Part shown: piece by piece, positions 1-12,200 of the stretch | Layout of the letters: each line of letters starts with the position of its first letter | How positions within the stretch are numbered: position 1 is the first letter of the stretch | Assembly: GCA_964019415.1 (NCBI GenBank) | Contig: OZ025868.1 | Location: 9,981,143 to 10,045,142 of the forward strand | Direction of reading: 5' to 3' | Origin: Ianthella basta | Taxonomy: Eukaryota; Porifera; Demospongiae; Verongiida; Ianthellidae | Length of the DNA stretch: 64,000 nt | Translations under genes and position numbers: made by a program | The notes under the pieces: model-generated | The model's database searches: none | Seen by the model: only the letters and a program-made list of their open reading frames with translations | What the model was told of the DNA's origin: nothing

Positions 1-218
1 TTGACTTTTCTAGGTAGGCCTCTACCTTAAAAAACTAAAATGTCTTGTTTCATGTATTTCGTTGTGCAGCCAATTGGAAGGAGCATTTTGTGATATCGCT
101 CACAGCATGTACTGCACATAGTCTTTCTTTTTAGTGTTGTAAACAAAGCTCTTGTTTAAGTGTTATTTACTGAAATGCTCCACAGTAATGTTCATTGCAA
201 ATTTTGCCTCTTTTGCAG

Positions 219-3200
219 TAGTTCTGAGTCTAGTGAGGAAGAATTACAAGAGAAGGATGACCTATGTCTGTGCCAAACTGTAAGTAAGCATAAGCCAGCA
301 CAGCCCAGAGAGACTGAAGCACATTCCAAGAAGCAATCAGCAACACTAGCAAGCAGCAAGGCGCATGTTAGTTCACCTGTAAGCATGCCAGTTCCAAGAA
401 AGCACAGGAAGAAATCAAAAGGTAAGGGTAAGAAGCCCCTTCCTGAAAATGAAAGTGCAGTGGATGGCAACCCTAACATCAGTAGTAATGACGCACACGT
501 TACTGCTTCCCCGCATCCTGCCTCAAAGTCAAAAAAGCGAAGACGTAAACACTCAGAAAGCATCTCCAGTGATGAAGGCTCATCTGCGATTTCTGTGAAG
601 GATGGCAAATTGCCTCCATCCAATTCTTTAGTGAAGAAGACAATTCAAAATGTTACAGACTTGGATCCGTACCATACTGAAAATGTTAAGCCACCACTGA
701 GTACACCCAAAACAGATGTAGAGAAGACTAAACTGTCACGACTCCCACATTTTATTCCAGCAGAAATTGGCCCAGATGAAGACCCCGTCTTCTATCGTCA
801 TTCATCCTTGTCAGAGGTGGAGAAGGAAGATAGGGTTAAGGATTACCTGCTTAGACAGATAGAAGGTCGCAGGCCTTTAAGCAGTCTTCCGTCCACACCC
901 ACTCTTTTTCACTTTGAGGAGTCCTTTGGCAGTGTTGTCCCATCTCTGTCATTTAGCCTTCCAGCTCCAAGTGCAACACTGGTCATCCAGCTTACCCCAG
1001 AAGGGCTAGTACAGTTGCCTGTACCCTTGTCTATGGAAAGTCATGAGTTATTGCATTCAGCACTTCTCGTATGGCTAGCTAGCAGAGCAACAGAGACTCC
1101 AGCTGGTACAGATGCACAGTCACTGGTGAGCTGTGATAGGACAGAGAAACGCTACAACCGTACGCTGTCTGAAATTGAGGTTGAAAACTTGATAGTTGGT
1201 GATGTAGACATCCCTCAAGTTAGCCAGGTGGACTTCAAAGTAAATGGGATGCTTCAAACTATACATCATGGCAAGCCCACTATACTATGTGGTGTCGTTA
1301 CAGAGGAAGGGACTTCCAGTGTTATCTCTCAGTTGGGAGAGATGACATTCGAGTTGTTGTTTAAGTCCCTTGACCTGACTAAGGAACTGGAACATGTATC
1401 CCAGTGTTTGGCTTCCAATGAAGTTCTTTCACAGCCTTTATCGTCTTTTCTCACCTTGTTAGAGGATGTGGAGAGTTTTAGCCAACATGTTTCATTCCAC
1501 TGCTTTACTGCATATGACTCTCTGGCATCCTACCCTTGTGTGGACTCAGCAGGGCCGTTGCAGTTCACTGTTGTTAGTTTGCCCTTCTCCTCATTTAAAC
1601 AGCATGACTTCCCATTTGCCTTTTTCATGAGATTATCTCAGGAAGGCTATGGAGTAGCTGGAATGCGACTGTTGTACAGTGAAAAGGGTGATAACATTCT
1701 AGCTCTAGCCCTACGTCGTAAGAATGCAGTGTTAAAGTTGCTGGATGTTGTTGGTCCTGATGATCCAGCCCTTGCTGCTGTCACTGACCCTCTGTCTATC
1801 AGTGCTACATATGGACAACACGGGATGGAGCTCTTTGCATATGTTCGCACTCCAGAGAGAGCCATGACTTTGCTTGCTAAGTGGTTTGGAGGCAGATGCA
1901 ACTTGAAAGACCGTACTATTGCAGGGATCACGGATCCAGAAACAAAATCTGCAAGACATAGGCTCCAGAAAGTGCGTTTCTCTTTCTCTGATGAGCCCAA
2001 TGAGGATAGCTCCTACTCTCCTGAAGCAGCTGCCCATTTGTCATCCCCCATTCACTGCCTGGCTCTCTTTCCCACTGCAAAGGTAGTTGTAGTACTGTCG
2101 CCTAGTGTGCCTATTTCGTCTTACAGTTGTATTTTCAGGGAGGTAATGAAGGTTGGATATCAGATGGTTGGGATTCAGTTCATTCGGCTCAATCAAAAGC
2201 GTGCCCATGCACTTGGGATACCACTGGCTGAAATCCAGCAATATACTCCTCGTAGTTGCCAGCTTTCTGGGGCTGAACTTACAATGTCATCCACTAGTCC
2301 CAACTCACCCATAATAGTTGGCAGTGTTCCTCCAAAGCCTTCTCTGTTACTTATTGTCCAGAAAGAGTGGGGTACACGCCATGCCTCTGCTTTGGTAACG
2401 GCAATCAGAAGATCCTTGGAGGAGACAGAAGATGATGGATATAGTGCTGCTGACATCCACTGCACACCATATCCAGATAATTTTGAAGCATTGTTTGGTT
2501 CTGCGCCACTGTCTCCAACAAAGCCAGTCTTCGATCTGCCATCACTTGCTGACTTCCAAAGTCATGAAAGTGATAGGTATGACCCAGAGTTAGTGTTCAT
2601 TGGAGTTACTGGTGAAGGTGTTCTTGATTTCATACCACATTTGCTGGATTTCATCCTGGATTTTACCACTACCCAGATCTTGCCTACTTTTGAGTTATTG
2701 GGCATGAAGTGTGTGTTACCACTATCAAGGTATCAGGCTAAGTTGCTGTTGCAACATTGCCACTCAAAGTGCATTGTCACTGTAGACACTCTCACTGATG
2801 TATCAGCATTTGTCATTGCCCTTCGAGCAGTTCAAGGCCATCTGTTTTTGAGCACGAGAATGAAGGATTTATTGGAGATGTCAGGCTCTGTTCAGGAATT
2901 GAAGAAAACAACTGTTCTTTACTCTCGCAGTTCCCTATCTGCATTCTCAGTGTTGTGCCTTTTCTTCAATGATCGTGATCTTTTTAGTGATCCACTAATA
3001 TACCCTTTAACAGCATTCCTTCCACCAGCAACTGCGCTTGCACATCTGGGAGTTTTGGAGGGATATACCCACGGTCTTCCAAATCTAATAAGTTTGTTTG
3101 CGGTGGTTGTCAAACAGCACAACTTGTTCCTCAAGATCTTGCAGAAGATCGCTAATTCCAACTTCACCATAGTTGGTCTGAAGATCTCCTCATTGAAGTC

Positions 3201-3222
3201 AAAAGAAGACAGTAATTCAAAG
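219..3222 (+). CDS. Large internal exon 1 of the NDK-like gene
   Basis: The open frame runs from before 219 to 3324. A pyrimidine-rich acceptor ending in cag at 216-218 and a donor aag/GTTAGT at 3223 mark the likely exon. The ATG at 160 lies in the intron side and is not taken as the start. The exon enters in phase 2 and ends on a codon boundary. Residues up to about nucleotide 800 are low-complexity and basic, with a run HRKKSKGKGKKP. NDK-like modules follow at about 1561-1900 (A), 2056-2500 (B), 2590-2840 (C) and 3088 onward (D, which continues into exons 2-3). The 3004-nt length of an internal exon is unusual and may reflect an ancient loss of introns or a retrocopied core. Confidence 0.85.
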
Positions 3223-6200
3223 GTTAGTCAGAAATCTAAGTTTGTTTATTTCTTACACAAGATGGTTGAACTTGGCTCGTCATCCCTTGCCGTAGTTCAT
3301 TGTCTGCTTCAGTCTACACACTAGACAGAATGGGGTGGGTTCAGCGTAAGAGCACAGCATAGTGTCTTCGACCCAAATTTCCACCAGTGATTCAATATTG
3401 TAATCTTTCCACATATTATATTCAGCCATTTTTAATTCATGCACATTTTAACTTGTTAATCTCAATTATACTGTCTATGTGAACACAACTAATTCGGATT
3501 TGCACCAGATCTAACGCCTTTGTTATCTGGGTTAGTTTAGCGCACTTGACCCACTCTGACCCTAGGCACTTGTGCTCGGGGAGGCGAAGAGGGTCTAAGA
3601 AAGTTGGCTAATGGACTTGATAAGCGCTGACCAATAGGCTTTCACTGACAAAATCTCGTCGCTAATATTCATAGCTTGCAGTCAATTACTCAAGACAGCA
3701 TCTGCCATCACAGCAGCAACTAGGGGAGGTACTGCAGTTTGTAGATGTTTTTTGCCTGAATTATCTCCAAGCACAATCAACTCTTATGTAGGGGCAGCTC
3801 TGTCACTTCGGTTTTGACCAAAGGAGAGCAAGGTGACTGCTCTCTTCACTGCTGGAGGCACTCTGGTTCAGACAGTAAGTAAAAGCGAAGCTGCAGTTTC
3901 CGGGATCCTTGCACACCTTAACCTTAAGGTCACTAGGTGCACTGTAGTCAGCTTCAGCTCCTCCAAACTAAACAGCATGTGTTTGCACATGACACACCAA
4001 GCAGTCAGTGTTCTCCCACGTCTGTTTCCAGCTGGTTCAGTTCCAAGGTGCATTTCTGCACACCCTTCTCTTGCAGACCATATTTATCTTTTGCAGTGTG
4101 TGGAAGTCCATGTCGCAACACTGTTGGGCACCTCATCCAGTACACGTTGTTGTGTGCAGTACAGACTAATCAAATCCACTAGCAAACTTTCCTAGACCCT
4201 CTTTGCCATTCTGGGGTAAGCACCTAGGAGGTGGAGTGGGTCTAGTGTACTAGACTAAATCTGATGCTGTAGTGGATCAGACTAAATCTGGGTTGGAGAT
4301 CTGTGTGGAAGGGGTTATGGGTTTTTTGTCTCCTCAGATGCCATGATCCCTTCTTTGAATTTGTCTTTGTATGACCAAGAAACATGAAAAGGGAGACGTG
4401 ATTGGCGAAGTGTGAAGTAACATAGGCTGAGAGCAGATTGGCTTACTTTTCCTTGCACGCAGAACACACGGCAGCAGTTCGGGCTTCACCGTCTACAGGA
4501 GTATGGTTGTTGTAGCTGTTTCTAGATTAAAATCACTTGGCTTGAGCATCTGCAGCCATCGGTTTTCATAATAATCTTTCGATGGGTGTGTACCACTAAC
4601 AGGAGGACATGTTAGAAGGCATGGCCAGGGTTAGAGTTGAGCAGTCAAGCTTCAACAGCCTCTAAATCCCATTTGTTGTACATAATATGGATTAAAAGCA
4701 TTGCCTGATTGTGTTCTAACAATCAGTATTTGTCTCTTCAGTTAACATTCCTAACACGTCTAATGTAACACTTGTTGCCTACATTTCTATCTTCCTTGAC
4801 TTACTCAGGGAAGAACGTTTTGACTCCAAACTGCATGCTAGACACCCAGTGTGGTTTGTGCTGTCTGGTGTGGCCATTTTGCCTGGTACGTAAGTAATGA
4901 AATTGTCATCCATTTGTGTTTCGAATATCATCATCGATGTACGAGAGCTATTTCCTGTAAGATAACAGGAAACATGTCAGCCACTTCTAAATTCTACTAT
5001 TTGCACCATTCATCAAGCCATATTTTTCTCATTGTAAGCAAAATCGAACTTCCTCTTGTGTGGTCATAGGATAAGTGAAAAGAATCAGTTCTACAAAGTT
5101 TCAGACATACATGTCAAACAATCTGTGAATAAGACAGTACCAATAAATTTGTAAGTGAAACCTTCAATTTTGAAAAAACTAGCTGAATGCCCACCCTTCG
5201 GACAAGTTCCCAGCCTATCGCAGACCAGCAAGTTGGTCTCTTGCCAGTTTTGACCTGTCTGCACAGGTAGCAATGGAGGCTGGCTGCTATAATGATGGTT
5301 TTGCCGACAATGAATAAGATCTCCCATAATTGGAAGTTCTAGAGACTGATAGTTAAATGGCGTCTCGACCCGCAGAAGAAAGGAAGCGTGCTCTTTGGCT
5401 GCAGGGCAGCTAGGTGAACGCGGGATGCAGCAAAGTAATTCCACATGCAACACCTCGTCAAAGCAGTTTAGTATGAAAAGCAGTGTATCTAGGTGAGGAA
5501 GTGAAAATCCACTTGTCCTTTATTCCTCTGACTCCACGCATACTCTGCTTCGCCTCTGCTTGTTGATGACTTCCTTGTACTTCTTCAATGCTTTCAGCTT
5601 CATTGCACTGCTTTACATCATGCTGGAAGCTGCAGGTCACTAGCTCGCTCACGATTCATCAGTACATTTGATCTCTCCTGTATGCTACCTCTAGTTCTGC
5701 CTGAACTGTTTCGTCCGACCAAATGTCCAAAAGAGCAGGTGCTTCTTTGTTGGACCAGATCTGATACGCGTCACCATTTGTGATCTGGATACATGTGAGG
5801 CAAACCCACATCACAAGCAGGGTTAGAACCCTGATGTTAATCCAGATTTATCAGAGTTCAATTTGGATTTGACCCGAATTTAACCCCAAATATGAATGTG
5901 TTAACCCGCATTAAAGCGCTCCGTGTGCAAGGGGTGTTAGTATGTCACTACTTCACCTTCCTTGTTACATCACTCTTTACTTTCCGCCTATGGTTGCCTT
6001 ACTAAAGGCCTAAAAGTCATGCTTTTACCTTAGTTTTGTAAAAACGAATGGAGATCTACAGATCAAAATGTAGTGTTCTTGATTGAATCCCTTGCTGTGA
6101 TCTGCTCCAATAGCCACCTGCTGTTCAAGGATTCTCTTGTTGCCTTTCATGGACATAACAGTACTCCCTTGGACACCAAACCTTTTTATTAGAGAGTTTT

Positions 6201-9200
6201 AGATCAGTGTTAACACTGTGAATTGAATGATCATGTGACCCGAGATATGATGTCATTGGCAAGAGACAGCTATTAGGGGAAGACATCGTGTGTGAGTACC
6301 ATGTCAGGACTGTAGAAGGAAATTGGAAGTAACTATAGCACGACTTTATGAGATTGGTGGAGTTTTGTTTGTAGCAAGAACGTCTCTCTGCCATTGACAA
6401 AACCTGTCGAGGTTGAGACGCCCTATATGTCTCTTAACCTTTTAGGCACAGATGACAAATAACTCATCATAAATTATGTAGGGACATAAGCACGAATGAC
6501 AAGTTTGCACATCATAAAATTTTCGGAGTTGTTTCTTTTTGCTACAAACCTTCGAGCAGACTGCTTTTCTCTGATGACCTACAACGGGGGTTGTACCTTG
6601 GCTTGCTTTTCCTGTCTCCTTGTTGCGCCCGCAATCAACTGTTGAAGTTCGCGCGTATTTGCATTATTCCCTAGTACCAATCTGTGTTACTCAGTGGAAC
6701 AAAGCTACATTTGCCATTCTCATCATCTTCCTCCATTTCCATGTTTTCGTGCATACATGCTTGTGTTAGTTTTTAAGCTGGCAAACCTGGAGCCCTCGGT
6801 CTTCTCAAAGACAGCGTCAAACTATCCTCACAAATATTTTTGCCCTTTCTGGCAGGGAAAACACCACAAAGTGCAAGCTCATGGTTCAAATTATTCAGTC
6901 TCTGTGCGCGTGTTTTTAACAACTTGTACTGAGTGCATGGCACAAAGTTGATAGCTCCAGTTTATAGGGTTGATAGATAGATAGATAGATAGATAGATAG
7001 GTAAATAGATATTTTGACTTAACTCTGTATCTTCAGTGCTGCATATGTTACTATTGGTCTCAACTAGTAAACTATGTCTTTTTGTGGAAATAAGACAGAC
7101 ATGCATGTATGCGTATAAGTAGGTTGCGGCATGTATAATGATGTGTTTGTGAAAAATAGTTGCTGTTACAAGACTGGATAGGGTGAAAGATGAAAATATT
7201 TGTGAGTGTCTGAGGCAAGTGATGGTAATGGACATAACGAAGGAAAAGCAAAGAAAGTGTAAGGAGAAGCTAAGGAGGAGGTGGATGGCAGTAGACTGGT
7301 TAAGCAGGTGTGTGAGGGTGATGTTGTTGGGAAAAGACCAAGAGGACGTCCAAGAAAGAGATGAAATGGTAGCTTAAAATAGACATGTATGGACTCTGTA
7401 AAACTATTTCTTTAAAGTATATATCATACTGACAGTATTGCCATTATTTATCATAATTTTCACTGGAATGCAATATTATAGCAGCTACCTCCTGTACAGG
7501 AGACAAACGCCTTGTTGATATGCATATGAAGTCAATGCATATTTGCAGTATGAACATGTACCACAATGCAGTACGAAACTGCACATGTACTGTAATTCAG
7601 TTCGTCTTTTAATATCTGGTGGGTTCTCCTCACATTTAAGTGCTTTAAGTAAAACCTTCGACAGGTGGTTGATGTATCAACTGCATTTGACAAAGTCATC
7701 TATTTCTGGAAAGGAAGAAGTCCCTGATGAATTCTTCTGTGTTCCTTGGCTTTACAACTTGTCTCAAGTGCTATTTCATTTCATGCCACAGGTTCTCAAT
7801 TAAGTTACAATCTGGAGACTCAGGTGGGTATGCCACCAGTTGACTCCATAATCGATGAAAAACTGTTAAGACAATGAAGGTCTATGCTTTGTGTCATTTT
7901 CCTGAGTCAATCTGTGCCCTTTTGGGTAGTGTTCTCAATTATTGGTAGAAGTGCTCGCTCCAGTCTGCACCATTCATATTCAAAGTTGCGAAGCCCCAAA
8001 TTGTCTTTCTTGCTAATATCAGCCCACACATGTATGGTACATGTCGCAAGTAACTTGAATTTGTACTCAGGCTTGCCGCTCAAGTATCTGCATATAGCAG
8101 AGTAGCAAGTTGTTAATATTGGCACACATCCTTCAGAGAGATAACTAGGGAGCCGCAGCAACATACGCAAATAGTCTGCAGTGTCAGTGCGGTAGTTCGC
8201 CATAGTCTGGGTATTCGAATTGGGAACGATTGTTAACAGGTTAGTCTGAATCAATTTACTTAGCTCTGCTCAACAACGCACTTTCGAAACCCCAAATTGT
8301 CAGCTTAGAGTCTGTGTCCTTCGCTAGCTCCGCCATGTTGTCAACTTCGCGCAGTCAACAAGATGGTGGCACAACAAAAACCTCGTTCCTGTTTTACGTG
8401 ACGACGACATTCATTGTAAGCACTGTACTGCAAGGTTGGCAGAAGGACCTGACAGGAACGAGCTCCTTCATATGTACATATGCCTCACTCAAACGTTTGC
8501 TCAAACTTTAACCCACTTCATTTCAGTTTTGGTCCAACTTCACTCGAAGTTTGATTGAAGGAATTGTGCAGGTTATGTTGAGTCTAATGAAAGTCATGAC
8601 TTGGTAGAAATGTTGGAAAGAAAGGGGAAATTGGCACCAGCTGGCAGTCGAACCCAGGACAACTTACGCCCTAATGCAGGGTTTCAGCATCCCAAAGCCA
8701 ACCAACCAGGCCAGAGCAACTTGCCCTTTCTCTCCTTATAGGCTAGTTCCGAATGACGGAATGGTTCAACTAACCTTTGCAGGTGTGCCGCTAACTGCTG
8801 CCACTTAGAACCTGCGTACAACAAGTCAGTATGGAGAGATGACAATGTTCCTCTAATCTGAACAGGCGGCCTGCTCACTGCTTCCATTTATCAACCTGGT
8901 ACTGTGCTCCTATTCTAATTTTACGTAAGATAAACGAGTCGGTTGTAACCGTGTTGGGTGCTGGTGCCCATTTTCCTTTTTTTTCCAACATTTCGTCCGA
9001 GTCATGGCTTTAATTAGACTCAACATGGTTACAACTGACTCGCTCATCTTACGTAAAATTTATGGCTATTTCGCACAAGGTTAGAGACTTCACTCATTCA
9101 AGATTGTTTTTGTGGCTGTAACTTAATTAGAAACAACGATGTGAAGCAAGAAACTTCATTTACTTGTTCTGTGATGCTAGCATAGGATACTGGTTCAGTA

Positions 9201-12200
9201 AGTAGCAGAAACGAGCTTCCATTAGTAATAAGGGTTTGGAATCTTTAACATGCTTCTGATAGTTGCTGGGCTTTGTCCCAGCCATAGTTTGTTAGATAAA
9301 ATGTGCCATGTATACAATATTTTTCACTGTGTAACCTGTTGTGTTGACATTGAACCGTATTCTTCCTCCTACAAGTACTTTATTGTGGCTGTTCAAAGAC
9401 GTAATGCTGTATGGTACTTGGAGCAAGAGCTGAAGTCTTTCGGTCAGAGTTCACAAGTTTACCGGGAAGGAATTTATTGTAAGTGACTGTGCAAGTTTTT
9501 TAGTTCTGTGATAGCTGTTTCTAGTAGCTATGCTTAAGTACAGTGATGATTGATAGATAACCATGGTATGTGGTAGTCAGTCATGCATAAAATATTGCTC
9601 ATGTGAGTAGAAGTGCTACTCGTGCAAGTAAAGTGGCTGACGTGCTAACTGGTTAATATTTTGACATGTATAAGTTATATGTCAAGTGTGATCTCATAGA
9701 GCAAATCAACCGTTGAGTGTAAGAATATAGTAATGCCTACCCTGTCTTTTTATTGTCAGCAGCGCATTGTTTGCTTGTGGAGCAGAAGTGGAAATGCAAA
9801 CAGCACGGTAGGGCAATGAGAAAGGCATATGAGAGCAGAGAAATTAGCAGAAAAGCAAAAGTAACAGTATTTGAAGCAATGGTGATCCCAACACTAACAT
9901 ATGAATACAAACATGAGTTCTAAAAGAGAGAGAAAGTCTACGCTGCAACTGAGATGAGTGTGTTGAGAAAGACTGTAGGTGTGACCAGGATGGACCATGT
10001 TAGGAACGAGACTGTGAGAGAGGCTGAGACTAAAACCTGTATCTGAAGGGAAGTGAAGTTGCAAAAGTGCTGACAGATGAAAGAGTGGGAAAAAGACGTA
10101 GATGGTGGCCTAGGAATCCCTTCTAAGTTAACATTTGGATGCAACAGTGCTTGCAACATATATTATATGAAGTGACTTGCATGGACAGATCAAAGAAATT
10201 TTGCGTACTCTACAGCATGCTTTATGGCGGTTCTTTATCTTCCATTAAGAACGCTAGGGTGCCATACAGAATGCTAGAAGCAACACAAACACTCTGACGC
10301 CTTCCTTACACTTTGAAAAGTACGTCCTGTCCCGCATGATCTACTGAGATTGCAAGATATCAAGGCTCGAGTTTGTTTCTGCCAAATACATGCATATGTA
10401 TCGAACTTCCTAAGAACTGTTCAGAGAATTCACATTAAGTTATAATTATAGTACACTGAGTGGGCCTATAGGCTTTCTTTTCATGAGGCATGAGGGCATG
10501 AAGCAAGTAAAATATGGCATGCCAAGACAACCTCACCGAAGAGCAAAGGATTCCTTGAGGAGCTATTTGTTGGTAACATCTCTCAGTGCTATGGCTCTGT
10601 GGTTACCTTCAGGTAAAGAGTCCTTAATGACTTCAGTGATGCTATTACTTCTTCATGTTACAAATCTGAGATGCTCCCACAAGCTGATTGTCCGTCTTTA
10701 TGAAGAAAGGTGATTTGCTATGTTGTACGAAGAACCTACATCTACATATGTGATCGGATTTGACAAAAGGTCCCACTTGTCACTATTTGTCAATTTTAAG
10801 TTGGCAATACTGGGTGGAAGCACAGTAGATGAGCTCTTCATTGCACTTTGTTGCGCTTGAATAGCTGCACCTGTTCCCAAGATACGCTTGCTCAAAGTAC
10901 GAAAGAACACCCAGTGCAATTATGAGAAAACGCCTCGTAACCCTTCCGTTATTATATCTGTAAACGTGGCGATGGCATAACTATTCTTCCTGGTTTGAAG
11001 CCCAGGCAAGGACTATGGGTTTCAAACTTGGCCAGAGTGTTGGGATGATACCATCGGTACGAAAGTTGCAAAAACTCGAATTTACTGAAAACATCACTTG
11101 GTTGCATGTTTTCGTCCGTAGTGACACTTTATACGTACATAGCGACCAGTGGGCCCTTTTGTCAAATCCGCTCACATATGTATTTTCTATATTGTATATG
11201 CTTGATATCAGTTACAACATAGCTGTCTGTTGTCTTCATTCTCTTAACCTGTCTTTCTTGGCTGTTGCTTTCACATGGTTTCCTTCGTAGGATTGGTTCA
11301 GTCTAGAAGGGGCTGCAGTTGCATAGTTTATCAAGCTTCACAACAGCCTCCTTTTGTACCAAATCTCCTCACGCAGCATATTGGCATTCTTCACATTGAT
11401 GCAGTTTGTTTGCAGGCATCCTTGGAGTCTAGCCACTTTACTGATATCTTGTTCACTTTCCAAGTCACTCTTGTTCTGGTAGCTACAATTTTGGATGTTT
11501 GTGCACCTTCAAATGTGTTAGTTGATTAAGCAAAGTGCAAATTTCAGTCATACAGTGTACATACATACATGCCACGTGCATGTCACATGCAAGTTGGTTG
11601 TTAGTAGTCTTGAAGGTGGCTTGTAACCCCCCCCTCCCCCCCCCCACACACACATAGCAAATATTTTGATTTCTGTTTATTCATTTTAAAGACACTGTTT
11701 AGCACTAGCATCATGTATTTAGGGCAGGATAGAAAGATACTACATGACAGCAGCTTTTATGAAGCTGTTACTTCTGCAAAGAAGTACAACAGCTCCTAGA
11801 AAGATATCTGTCTTTTAACCCTTCTTGTGGACAAGAAACAATATCTCCATGATCGCACACTGTTTAGCTGATCTTACTCACTTTCTGTAGTTGAACACTG
11901 AGAAATACCTTCTGTCATCAACATTTCTAAAGGAAAGTGACGCTTTTGACCAATGCCTTTCGCACGCAGAAAGCTTGTCACAAAAATGGCAATGTACAAT
12001 CACTAGGACACATTACCCAAAGATATGAACAAAAACTGGTAATCCAATTACACATGTTAAGGAAACGTCGAAAAGGTAGAGTCACTAGCAGAACACTGGT
12101 GCTCATTCTACAATTATGCATTTGATACCTGTGGTGAACCTTATTCTTCATGTGCCCACTTGATGTCCTGGTGTTGTGTTGTTTATTTTGATGTTGCCTA

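Larger units (their letters stand above)
3223..9375 (+). other. Intron 1 of the NDK-like gene, repeat-filled
   Basis: This stretch of over 6 kb has no credible host exon. It holds a repeat with inverted ends (3475-4322), a Helitron-like 3' end (5179-5440), a GATA microsatellite (6972-7000), a LINE tail (7160-7380), a Tc1 remnant (7640-8210) and SINE material (8555-9060). The stretch 5810-5940 resembles 47030-47150 in its motifs (AATCCAGATT) and is probably another old foldback repeat. In 5450-5800 and 5950-6960 I see nothing I can name. Confidence 0.7.

Noticed and set aside
160-218. ATG at 160 as the start of the large NDK-like protein
   Set aside because: A pyrimidine-rich acceptor ending at 218 and the unrelated, Cys/Phe-rich residues before it indicate intron sequence read through in frame.
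192-623. Minus-strand 143-residue frame opposite the large exon
   Set aside because: Shadow of the coding strand, with no domain.
8630-8715. Functional tRNA gene
   Set aside because: Box A and box B are present, but acceptor and anticodon stems do not pair and the sequence continues into a SINE body.
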